Below are positions 7,325 to 15,005 of a DNA stretch of 28,804 nucleotides, in pieces (within the stretch, counting starts at the first letter, position 1; the number at the start of each line of letters is the position of its first letter). The notes beneath the pieces were generated by a model. That model searched no databases, was not told where the DNA came from, and was given only the letters and a program-made list of their open reading frames with translations. The stretch covers positions 1 to 28,804 of the forward strand of contig JAPSIT010000018.1 of NCBI GenBank assembly GCA_031178585.1, read 5' to 3'. The position numbers and the translations under genes were made by a program. Origin of the DNA: Arthrobacter sp. Lineage in GTDB: Bacteria; Actinomycetota; Actinomycetes; Actinomycetales; Micrococcaceae.

Positions 7325-8068
7325 TCAGCGCTGGTGTCCGCGGCTGAGACGGTTGGAGAAAACGCCCATTCGGGGACGTGGCTGGGACGAGCGGCCTCCG
7401 TGCGGGACGGGAGCCGGGGAACCGGTGTTCACTGCGCGGAGCGCGCGGGCGAAGAGCTTGGCGTCCTGCACGGCCTGCAGCCCGTCCGCTTCGGCAGAGA
7501 TGCGCAGGACGATGTCTTCCTGGGCGATGGTTCCGCTATAGCCGTGGTCTGCCTCGCACTGCGGGTCACCGCAGCTGGCAGGGCCCATCTCAAGCCGCTG
7601 GCCGCCCGACCACGCGATGGACAGGGTGACTTCCCGGACCGGGTCTGACGGCTTGTAGTTCTGCGGCTGGGAGTACATGTAGCTCAGCACCACGGACCGG
7701 ATCTGGGCGACGGGGACGGACTCCGTGGAAATCTGCGCCACAATCTGCTCACCGGCCTCGTCGAGCTGCTGGTCATCCACGTGTGTGATCACGAGCATGT
7801 CCTCGGTGAGCACCAGGACTGTGATGTGGCGCCGGACTTCAGCACGGTCGAAGTGCGTCTCAAGGTGCACGAGGTGGGCAAGGCAGTCCCGGCCGTCGAG
7901 CGCGTCATCCACGACGTCGGCCACGAGGCGCGGGTAGAAGCCGGCCTGCTGCAGGGCTCCGTCCAGGCTCTGGCCCTGGGCGGTGTGGTTGTGTGAGCTG
8001 TGGTGGATGGAAGCCTGGGGGCTGTGGTCAGGGGCTTGAGGCTTCGAGGTGGGAGGCTGGGAGCTCAT
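7325..8068 (-). CDS. DUF5998 family protein
   Basis: A 247-residue soluble protein matching the actinobacterial DUF5998 family, often labelled phosphodiesterase only because of its neighbour. The first 30 residues are Ser/His/Pro/Gln-rich and variable. The conserved domain begins near SLDGALQQAGFYPRLVADVVDDAL and includes the ETHFDRAEVRRHITVLVLTEDMLVITHVDD strand block, SYMYSQPQNY, and a CGDPQCEADHGYSG segment whose two Cys and His could bind metal (inference). There is no known catalytic motif. It is first in the DUF5998 > hydrolase > tdk operon. GGGGAA sits very close to the ATG, so the true start could be slightly further downstream. Confidence 0.82.
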   Translation of the reverse strand: MSSQPPTSKPQAPDHSPQASIHHSSHNHTAQGQSLDGALQQAGFYPRLVADVVDDALDGRDCLAHLVHLETHFDRAEVRRHITVLVLTEDMLVITHVDDQQLDEAGEQIVAQISTESVPVAQIRSVVLSYMYSQPQNYKPSDPVREVTLSIAWSGGQRLEMGPASCGDPQCEADHGYSGTIAQEDIVLRISAEADGLQAVQDAKLFARALRAVNTGSPAPVPHGGRSSQPRPRMGVFSNRLSRGHQR

Positions 8069-8112
8069 TTCCCCATTTTCACAGATCGGCTTGGCACATG
8101 CTAACCGGGTGT

Positions 8113-10803
8113 TCAGTTGCGCATGGCACGGCGGGCACTGTCTGTCCGCTGTGCAGCGTTGCCGATCCGCACGTCCGCTGCGAGGATGAACACGCCCTGC
8201 GGCGTGGCGAGGACGGGGTTGAACTCCACCAGGGAAATCTCGGGATGGGCGTCCTTGAGCCGTGCCAGGCGGGCGGCCAGGTCTTCCAGGGCCGCGACGT
8301 CGACGGCGGGAAGCCCCTGGTAGCCGAACAGCTTGCGGGAGGCGCGGGGACTGCGGATGAAATCGCGGAGATCGGCCCCGGACAGCGGCGGAACACGGTG
8401 CGCCCAGTCATCCAGGAGGTTTACGGCGTCGCCGGCCAGTCCGAAGGAGACCACCGGCCCGAGCAGCGGATCCTCGATGGCACGGAACGTGCAGGCCTGC
8501 CCCACCGGAGCCATGGCCTGCACCTCCAGCGATGACGAGCCGTAGGGTTCCAGCGCACGCCGCATTTGTGCAATGTTCAGCCGGAGTGACTCGGGATCCT
8601 GGATGTCGAGCCGCACCCCGCCGAGATCCAGCCGGTGCCGCAGCGTGGGGTCGGTCGTCTTGAGCGCCACCGGCCACCCCAGCCGGTCCGCCGCGGCCAC
8701 GGCTTCGTCTGCCGTAGCGAAGCCTTCAGAGGGCAATACCCGGATCCCGTAGTGTCCGAGCAGGCGGGCTGCGTCAGCCGGGACGAGTTCCTTCAGCTGC
8801 TCGCCCCGCACGTCCTGAAGCAGCCTTTCAAGATCGGCGTGCGCTGCCTCCGTGTTACAGCCTTCCGGGTCTGCGAACAGCCCCTGGTCGCGGTCCGCCC
8901 ATTCGGCGTAGCGGACCACCGCTGACAGGGCGGCGACGGCGGCTCCCGGATTTGAGTAGCACGGAACGGGCGGGGCGGGGGTACCGTCCCCCACCATGCC
9001 CTCGACGTAGATGGAGGGATCCAGGATGCCGGTGAACGCCGCGACCACCGGCTTGCCGGCTTCCGCTGAACAGTCCGCGAGCGCTTCGGCGATTTTCTCG
9101 ACTGTCAGTCCCCGGGCTGGCAGGAACGCCACCACGGCCGCATGTACCTCCCCGCGGGCCAGGGAAGCGCGCATCCTGCGCTGCAGCTCCGGCAGCGCGC
9201 AGGACATGCCGGTGTCCAGGTCGAGGTCCGCCACGAGGTCCTGGATTCCGAGCCCGTGGGATGCCGCGCTGTCCGCCACGACCTTTCCGAGCGCCCCCGA
9301 GTTGCTGAACACGGCGACGCCGGCGCCCTTGGGCAGCGGCTGCGAGGAAACGATCTGGGCAACATCCATGAGCTGCTCTATGGTTTCCACCCGGATCACC
9401 CCGGCCTGGCGCATCATGGCGTCGAGCGCCCCGGGCGGTGCCTGGGTAGTGCGCACCGCATGCCCCGGAGGCAGCTGCAGGCCCATGGAGTTCGATTTGG
9501 CAACGATGACGGGCTTCGTAAGGGCGAGACGGCGGGCCAGCCGGGAGAATTTGCGGGGGTTGCCGATCGACTCCAGGTACAGCCCCACGGCTGAGGTGTC
9601 GGCGTCGTCCTCCCAGAACTGCATCATGTCGTTGCCGGAAACGTCGGCACGGTTGCCGGCGGACAGGAACGTGGAGATGCCGACGCGGCGGCGGCTGGAT
9701 GCCGCGTAGAGTGCCACGCCAATCGCCGCTGACTGGCTGAACAGGCCCAGCCCCCCGCGGATGGCGAGGCTGGGCGCCATGGAGGCGTTGAGGCGCACCG
9801 CCGGATGCGTGTTCACAATGCCCAGCGAAGCCGGTCCGATCACCCTCATCCCGTTCGCCCGCGCCTGGCGGACCAGCGCCCGCTGGCGCACCAGGCCGCG
9901 CTCCCCGTCTTCGGCGAACCCCGCGGATGCCACGAGGATTCCCTTCACTCCGGCAGCCGCGCATTCGTCGACCACCTTGGGGACTTCCTCGTAGGGCACG
10001 GCAATGATGGCCAGCTGCACCGGCCCGGGAACTTCCGAGAGTTTGCCGAAGGACAGCATCCCGGCCAGTTCAAACGCCTCGGGGTTGATGGCATAGACCG
10101 GGCCGGCGAATCCGCCCCCGATGATGTGTTCAAGGAGCTGGTACCCCACCGTGCCCCACCTGCGGCTCGCACCGATCACCGCAACCGACGACGGCGCGAG
10201 CAGGTCCTGCACGCTCCTCGCCTCTGCGCGGTGTTCCCGGGCTTCCATCACGGCACGGGATCGGGCGGTGGGGTCAATGTTGAACTCCAGGCTGACCACG
10301 CCGTCGTCGAAATGCCTTTTGACGTCGTAACCCGCTTCGGAAAACACTGTCAGCATTTTCCGGTTCTCAGGCAGGACTTCGGCGGTGAAGCGGCGGATCC
10401 CGTTTTCGCGGGCAGCAGCGGCCAGGTGTTCCAGCAGGATGGAGCCGATGCCCCGGCCCTGGTGCCTGTCGGCGATGTTGAAGGCCACCTCGGCTTCCGA
10501 GGGGTCATCCAGCCGGTCGTAGCGGCCTATGCCGATGATTTCCCCGCCGATGGTGATCACGAAGGCAACCCGGTTGCGGTAGTCCACCTCGGTGAACCGC
10601 TTGAGCTCCTTGCTTGAAAGGCGGGCCTTGAAGGCGAAGAACCGCATGTAGATTGAGTCCTGCGACTGTCCGGTATGGAAGGACTGCACGGCGTCCGCAT
10701 CGGTAGGATGGATGGGCCGCAGGTGGGCAGTTCCGCCGTCCCGCAGCACGACATCGGCTTCCCAATATTCCGGATATTCGCCGTCTGCGGGCTGTTCCAC
10801 CAT
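8113..10803 (-). CDS. GNAT acetyltransferase fused to ADP-forming acyl-CoA synthetase-like domains (Pat-type protein lysine acetyltransferase)
   Basis: An 896-residue multidomain protein. Residues 15-175 form a GNAT domain (acetyl-CoA-binding loop QGRGIG at 115-120; the EAEVAFNI strand carries a Glu typical of Pat enzymes). Residues about 197-300 are a CoA-binding Rossmann domain (SSVAVIGASRR...GTVGY). Residues about 310-480 and 490-620 are succinyl-CoA-ligase-like domains. Residues about 670-890 are an ATP-grasp domain (KTTDPTLRHRLDLGGV; VEFNPVL). GNAT-first fusions in actinobacteria are known protein lysine acetyltransferases that, for example, inactivate acetyl-CoA synthetase. The usual SHTGALAG phosphohistidine loop of active ADP-forming synthetases is replaced by GHAVRTTQAPPGALD, which favours a Pat/regulatory role. 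ATG start with TAGGCT ending 6 nt upstream (possibly leaderless). Divergent from parC. Confidence 0.88.
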   Translation of the reverse strand: MVEQPADGEYPEYWEADVVLRDGGTAHLRPIHPTDADAVQSFHTGQSQDSIYMRFFAFKARLSSKELKRFTEVDYRNRVAFVITIGGEIIGIGRYDRLDDPSEAEVAFNIADRHQGRGIGSILLEHLAAAARENGIRRFTAEVLPENRKMLTVFSEAGYDVKRHFDDGVVSLEFNIDPTARSRAVMEAREHRAEARSVQDLLAPSSVAVIGASRRWGTVGYQLLEHIIGGGFAGPVYAINPEAFELAGMLSFGKLSEVPGPVQLAIIAVPYEEVPKVVDECAAAGVKGILVASAGFAEDGERGLVRQRALVRQARANGMRVIGPASLGIVNTHPAVRLNASMAPSLAIRGGLGLFSQSAAIGVALYAASSRRRVGISTFLSAGNRADVSGNDMMQFWEDDADTSAVGLYLESIGNPRKFSRLARRLALTKPVIVAKSNSMGLQLPPGHAVRTTQAPPGALDAMMRQAGVIRVETIEQLMDVAQIVSSQPLPKGAGVAVFSNSGALGKVVADSAASHGLGIQDLVADLDLDTGMSCALPELQRRMRASLARGEVHAAVVAFLPARGLTVEKIAEALADCSAEAGKPVVAAFTGILDPSIYVEGMVGDGTPAPPVPCYSNPGAAVAALSAVVRYAEWADRDQGLFADPEGCNTEAAHADLERLLQDVRGEQLKELVPADAARLLGHYGIRVLPSEGFATADEAVAAADRLGWPVALKTTDPTLRHRLDLGGVRLDIQDPESLRLNIAQMRRALEPYGSSSLEVQAMAPVGQACTFRAIEDPLLGPVVSFGLAGDAVNLLDDWAHRVPPLSGADLRDFIRSPRASRKLFGYQGLPAVDVAALEDLAARLARLKDAHPEISLVEFNPVLATPQGVFILAADVRIGNAAQRTDSARRAMRN

Positions 10804-10806
10804 AGG

Positions 10807-10821
10807 CTTAGCCTAGCTAAG
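10807..10821. promoter_or_regulatory. Palindrome CTTAGC-CTA-GCTAAG with overlapping divergent -10 elements
   Basis: A perfect 6-bp-arm inverted repeat lies in the 56-bp spacer between the Pat-like gene and parC. On the minus strand TAGGCT (10815-10810) fits a -10 and is followed by 6 nt and then the ATG at 10803. On the plus strand TAGCCT (10809-10814) could serve parC, leaving a leader of about 40 nt with AAGGA before its ATG. No good -35 was found for either, so promoter roles are tentative. Confidence 0.45.
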
Positions 10822-10859
10822 ACTTCCGAAGTGCACCCCAAAAAGGATCTACCAGCCCC

Positions 10860-13382
10860 ATGGCCCGCCGCCAGAGTTCCACCCCCGCAGGGGAAATTGT
10901 CCAGGACTACACCGAAAACATCGTAGACATCGACGTCACTTCCGAGATGGAAGGCTCCTTCCTGGAGTACGCCTATTCCGTCATCTATTCCCGGGCGCTT
11001 CCCGACGCCAGGGACGGGCTCAAGCCCGTGCAGCGGCGCATCCTGTACATGATGAGCGACATGGGCCTGAGGCCGGACCGCGGACACGTCAAGAGCGCCC
11101 GCGTGGTGGGCGAGGTCATGGGAAAGCTTCACCCGCACGGCGACACCGCCATCTACGACGCCATGGTCCGCATGGCCCAGGACTTTTCGCTGCGGCTTCC
11201 GTTGATCGACGGACACGGCAACTTCGGATCGCTCGACGACGGTCCTGCAGCCCCGCGCTACACGGAGGCCCGCCTCGCGGCGGCCGCCCTCACCTTGACC
11301 GACCACCTGGACGAAGACGTTGTTGATTTCGTTCCGAACTACGACAACCAGCTCACCCAGCCTGATGTCCTCCCGGCAGCGTTTCCCAACCTGCTGGTCA
11401 ACGGCGCCACGGGCATTGCGGTGGGCATGGCCACCAACATGGCACCGCACAACCTGGTGGAAGTCATTTCCGCGGCCCGGCACCTGATCGCCAACCCGGA
11501 TGCCACGCTGGATGACATCATGCAGTTCGTGCCCGGCCCCGACCTTCCCACCGGGGGCCGGATTGTCGGCCTGGACGGCATCCGGGACGCGTACGCCACC
11601 GGCCGCGGCTCCTTCAAGACCCGCGCCAAGGTGGAGGTGGAGCAGCTGTCCGCCCGCCGCACCGGCCTCGTCGTCACCGAACTGCCGTACATGGTGGGCC
11701 CGGAAAAGGTCATCGAAAAGATCAAGGACGCCGTCAACAGCAAGAAGCTGGCGGGCATCAGCGACATCGTTGACCTGACCGACCGCAAGCACGGCCTGCG
11801 CCTCGTCATTGAGCTGAAGAACGGCTTCAACCCCAACGCGGTGCTTCAGCAGCTCTACCGCTACTCGCCGATGGAAGACTCCTTCGGCATCAACAACGTC
11901 ACGCTCGTGGACGGCCAGCCGCAGACCCTGGGCCTGCTGCAGCTGCTCACTGTCTACGTGGACCACCGCCTGAACGTGGTGCGGCGCCGGACGGCCTTCC
12001 GGCTCGGCAAGAAGAAGGACCGCCTGCATCTGGTGGAGGGCCTCCTGATCGCCATCGTGGACATCGATGAAGTCATCCAGATCATCCGGTCCTCCGATGA
12101 GGCGTCAGCTGCCCGTGAACGGCTGATGTCCATCTACGACCTTTCGGAGATTCAGGCCAACTACATCCTGGAACTGCGCCTGCGCCAGCTCACCAAGTAT
12201 TCCCGGATCGAGCTGGAGAAGGAGCAGGACGAGCTGCGCCGCGAGATCGCCGAGCTCGAAGCGATCCTCGCGTCCGACGAACTGCTGCGTGACCTTGTCT
12301 CCGGAGAACTGGCGGAGATCGCAGAGAAATACGGCACTCCCCGGCGAACTGTGCTCCTGGAATCCGAGGCCGTCTCCCCCACCGTCTCAGCGGCAGCAGA
12401 CGGCCTCCAGGGCAAGAACGGACTTAAGGGCAAGGCTGCGCCGCTCGCCCTGGAGATCGCGGACGATCCCTGCTGGGCCATCCTCACCGCGTCAGGGCAG
12501 ATTGCCAGGACGTCCAATCAGGACAGCCTCGCCGAGGCAGGGCCACGCTCCAAGCACGACGTGTTCCGCTCCGTCGTCAAGACCTCGGCTCGGGGTGAGA
12601 TTGCGGCCGTCACGTCGCAGGGGCGGATGCTGCGCATCCAGGTGATGGACATGCCGGTCCTCCCTCCGATGTCCGGCCTGCCCAACCTGGCCGGCGGTGT
12701 CCCCGCAAAGGACTTCATAACGCTGCTGAAGGGCGAGTCGCTGGTCGCGTTCGCGCCGCTGGATGAAGTGCTCGCGATCGGGACCGCCCAGGGCGTTGTG
12801 AAGCGCGTGCAGCCCGACTATCCGCTCAACCGGGAGGACTGGGAGGTCATCTCGCTTAAGGACAAGGACAGCGTGGTGGGCGTGGCACCGGCAGGGAACG
12901 AGGACACCGAGCTCGCCTTCGTGACCCGCCAGGCACAGCTGCTGCGCTTCAGCGCGGCCAATGTCCGGCCCCAGGGCCGCACGGCCGGCGGCATGGCGGG
13001 CATCAAGCTTGCGCCGGGCGACCAGGTGATCTTCTTCGGCGCGGTTTCCCCAGGCGACGATGCCGCCGTCGTCGTCACCATCTCAGGGACCGACGGCGCG
13101 CTGCCGGGCACCGCGCCGGGAGCTGCGAAGGTGACCGCGTTTTCCGAGTACCCGGCGAAGGGCCGTGCCACCGCCGGGGTCCGGGCGCACCGTTTCCTGA
13201 AGGGCGAGGACATTCTGCTGCAGGCGTGGGCCGGCCATGGACCCGCGAAGGCGTCGTCGCTGGCGGGTGTGGCACGTTCACTCCCCCAGGAACACGGGCG
13301 CCGCGACGGTTCGGGCATTCCTCTTTCGCAGGCCGTGGAGGCGATCGGCCCCAGCATGGCGTGGGCAGCTCCAGAGTCTTAG
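10860..13382 (+). CDS. parC: DNA topoisomerase IV subunit A (GyrA/ParC family)
   Basis: An 840-residue type IIA topoisomerase A subunit that cuts and rejoins DNA and, with ParE, decatenates daughter chromosomes. The N-terminal breakage-reunion domain opens with [28 protein letters not shown]. The catalytic Tyr is Y134 in APRYTEARL. The quinolone-determining region reads [10 protein letters not shown], so the positions matching E. coli GyrA Ser83/Asp87 are Thr96 and Asp100. The coiled-coil tower (about residues 360-480) precedes a beta-pinwheel C-terminal domain (about 530-820). That domain lacks a GyrA box (QRRGGKG-like; only [12 protein letters not shown] is seen), which supports ParC rather than GyrA. 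The partner gene parE lies 9 kb downstream on the other strand, not adjacent. ATG with AAGGA about 12 nt upstream. Confidence 0.93.
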   Translation: MARRQSSTPAGEIVQDYTENIVDIDVTSEMEGSFLEYAYSVIYSRALPDARDGLKPVQRRILYMMSDMGLRPDRGHVKSARVVGEVMGKLHPHGDTAIYDAMVRMAQDFSLRLPLIDGHGNFGSLDDGPAAPRYTEARLAAAALTLTDHLDEDVVDFVPNYDNQLTQPDVLPAAFPNLLVNGATGIAVGMATNMAPHNLVEVISAARHLIANPDATLDDIMQFVPGPDLPTGGRIVGLDGIRDAYATGRGSFKTRAKVEVEQLSARRTGLVVTELPYMVGPEKVIEKIKDAVNSKKLAGISDIVDLTDRKHGLRLVIELKNGFNPNAVLQQLYRYSPMEDSFGINNVTLVDGQPQTLGLLQLLTVYVDHRLNVVRRRTAFRLGKKKDRLHLVEGLLIAIVDIDEVIQIIRSSDEASAARERLMSIYDLSEIQANYILELRLRQLTKYSRIELEKEQDELRREIAELEAILASDELLRDLVSGELAEIAEKYGTPRRTVLLESEAVSPTVSAAADGLQGKNGLKGKAAPLALEIADDPCWAILTASGQIARTSNQDSLAEAGPRSKHDVFRSVVKTSARGEIAAVTSQGRMLRIQVMDMPVLPPMSGLPNLAGGVPAKDFITLLKGESLVAFAPLDEVLAIGTAQGVVKRVQPDYPLNREDWEVISLKDKDSVVGVAPAGNEDTELAFVTRQAQLLRFSAANVRPQGRTAGGMAGIKLAPGDQVIFFGAVSPGDDAAVVVTISGTDGALPGTAPGAAKVTAFSEYPAKGRATAGVRAHRFLKGEDILLQAWAGHGPAKASSLAGVARSLPQEHGRRDGSGIPLSQAVEAIGPSMAWAAPES

Positions 13383-13452
13383 GCCGCCGGGCCTGGCCTG
13401 CGGTGGCGGAGGTGGTTGGCCCCAGGCTCGCGGGGCCTCGACCCGCGGGGCC

Positions 13453-13458
13453 TAGACT
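13453..13458 (+). promoter_or_regulatory. -10 element (TAGACT) giving a leaderless DinB-like mRNA
   Basis: TAGACT is followed by exactly 6 nt (ACTGGC) and then the ATG at 13465, so the expected transcription start coincides with the start codon. There is no Shine-Dalgarno sequence. A clear -35 is not seen. Confidence 0.5.
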
Positions 13459-13464
13459 ACTGGC

Positions 13465-13983
13465 ATGCCTATCATTCCGGATGCCAAAGACTGGACTTGG
13501 GTTCTCTCCCGGACGTGCAACGAATGCGGATTCGATGCCTCGACGGTGACGCCGTCTACTGTGCCGGGCAGCGTGGAGAACATGCTCCCCCGCTGGCGCG
13601 CCGTGCTGCGCCGGCCAAACGTTGCTGACCGCCCGAATGACAGCACGTGGTCGGCACTGGAGTACGCCTGTCATGTGCGGGACGTCTTCAACCTTTTCGA
13701 CCGGCGGCTGAACCTCATGCTCACCGACGACGACGCGAAGTTCGACGACTGGGACCAGGACCGGACGGCCGTGGAGAGCGACTACGGCAACGCCGATCCC
13801 GCGCTGGTGGGCGGGGAACTGACCGCCGAAGGCGAACAGGTGGCCGCCTCCTTCGCGCGGGTAAGGGAGTCGGAGTGGGGCCGGACCGGGCTGCGCAGCA
13901 ACGGCTCGGAGTTCACGGTGCTGACCCTTGCCCAGTACTTCCTGCACGACGTCACCCACCACCTGGCTGACGTGGACGGCTAG
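13465..13983 (+). CDS. DinB-like (DUF664/MDMPI-type) putative metal-dependent protein
   Basis: A 172-residue four-helix-bundle protein of the DinB/YfiT-like superfamily. The pattern of potential metal ligands fits the fold: a His in the WSALEYACHVRDVFNLFDRR helix, and two His near the C-terminus in QYFLHDVTHHLADV. Members include mycothiol- or bacillithiol-dependent S-transferases and maleylpyruvate isomerases, but many have no known activity, so I give no substrate. An N-terminal CNECGFD segment (two Cys) is a further feature shared by this subgroup. It is 82 bp downstream of parC in the same direction, apparently with its own promoter and a leaderless start, and converges on the GNAT gene with 20 bp between stop codons. 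Confidence 0.85.
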   Translation: MPIIPDAKDWTWVLSRTCNECGFDASTVTPSTVPGSVENMLPRWRAVLRRPNVADRPNDSTWSALEYACHVRDVFNLFDRRLNLMLTDDDAKFDDWDQDRTAVESDYGNADPALVGGELTAEGEQVAASFARVRESEWGRTGLRSNGSEFTVLTLAQYFLHDVTHHLADVDG

Positions 13984-14003
13984 CTGCCGGCCCCAGCGTC
14001 GTG

Positions 14004-14996
14004 CTATCCCAGGGACTTGTCCCAGGCCAGGCTCCTGTTGACCGGCTGGTACCCCATCTTCAGGTACAGCGCGAGCGCGCCGGTGGGGTTCTCCGAGTCG
14101 ACATCCAGGGACGCCACGTCCAGACCTTCGACGGCAAAGCGCCGCATGGCATCGGCAAGCAGCGCACTGGCGATGCCGCGCCCGCGGAACTCCCGCCGCA
14201 CGCCGAGAAGGTCGGTGTAGCCCTCGCTGAAGCCCCGGGTAACGGCGCTGTCGGGGTCATAGGTGGCCAGCTGGTACCCGGCCACCTTCCCGGTGGCGCG
14301 CTCCAGCACAACGGCGCTGAGGTCAGGCCGGGATTGAGGGTCGTTGACAATGAATGCCCACGACTCTTCGTCCTTCGGCTCGCTGCCCCAGTGGTCGCGG
14401 AAGGCATCATTGTGCGCGAGCCGTACGGCCTCACTCAGCTCGGGACCCATGGCCACCAGCTCAAAGGCCTGGTCCACGGTGACCTCGGGCAAGGGCCCGG
14501 TCAGCGGCCGGTGCATCTCATTGAAGTACCGCACCACGCTGTACCCATGCCGTGCGAAGAGCGCGGCCTGGTGCTCGTGCTGCTGCTCGTTGTGGATTCG
14601 GAGCCGCGCAGCGGAGCCGTTGTCCTCGGCGAAGCGCTGCCGCGTCCGCGCCTCAAGCCATTCCAGCAGCGCAGAACCGACACCGCGGCGCTGCCATGCC
14701 GGATCGACGCAGCCGAAACCGTACGCTTTTCCGCTGTCCGGGTTCTTGGTGATGCGCGCATAGGCCCGGGCCACCCCGTCCGGGCCGAACCCCAGCACGG
14801 TGTTGCCCTCCGGCGGGTTCTTCCGGGATTCCATGATCTGCTCCAGCTCGGGCCGGCGCTCAAACCACACCGGCTTCTCCACAGCCGCCGTCCGGGCGAT
14901 CAGCTCCGCCCAGGCTCCGACGTCGTCAGTCCCGGCGCTTTTCCACCGCAGCGAGGCAAAGTTGACAGTGCATTCCGCGGAGCCGGATCCAATCAT
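14004..14996 (-). CDS. Tandem-GNAT acetyltransferase (MshD-like architecture)
   Basis: A 330-residue protein with two GNAT domains. The first (about residues 10-165) has the acetyl-CoA loop RRGVGSA after VDPAWQ; the second (about 175-328) has GRGIASA after VRREF, with the DVDSENPTGALALYLKMGY C-terminal GNAT signature. The layout matches mycothiol synthase and many MshD-like paralogues. Without comparison I do not call it mshD. The ATG lies 9 nt after the CydDC stop with no visible Shine-Dalgarno, so translation probably depends on coupling to the upstream gene, making it the last gene of the cyd operon. Substrate unknown; an antibiotic, polyamine or thiol substrate would all be possible. Confidence 0.85.
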   Translation of the reverse strand: MIGSGSAECTVNFASLRWKSAGTDDVGAWAELIARTAAVEKPVWFERRPELEQIMESRKNPPEGNTVLGFGPDGVARAYARITKNPDSGKAYGFGCVDPAWQRRGVGSALLEWLEARTRQRFAEDNGSAARLRIHNEQQHEHQAALFARHGYSVVRYFNEMHRPLTGPLPEVTVDQAFELVAMGPELSEAVRLAHNDAFRDHWGSEPKDEESWAFIVNDPQSRPDLSAVVLERATGKVAGYQLATYDPDSAVTRGFSEGYTDLLGVRREFRGRGIASALLADAMRRFAVEGLDVASLDVDSENPTGALALYLKMGYQPVNRSLAWDKSLG

Positions 14997-15005
14997 GGAA
15001 ACAGG

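Noticed and set aside
10802..10824. DtxR/IdeR iron box upstream of the Pat-like gene
   Set aside because: The core TAGGCTAA matches, but only about 12 of 19 positions fit the consensus, and the palindrome has a different arm spacing.
10557..12029. 490-codon open frame on the minus strand
   Set aside because: Antisense to the first part of parC and overlapping the Pat-like gene; shadow composition.
13418..13452. GGCCCC/GGGGCC hairpin and GCGGGGCCT direct repeat after parC as a terminator
   Set aside because: The stem is only 6 bp with no U-tract, and the sequence is typical GC-rich spacer; too weak to call.
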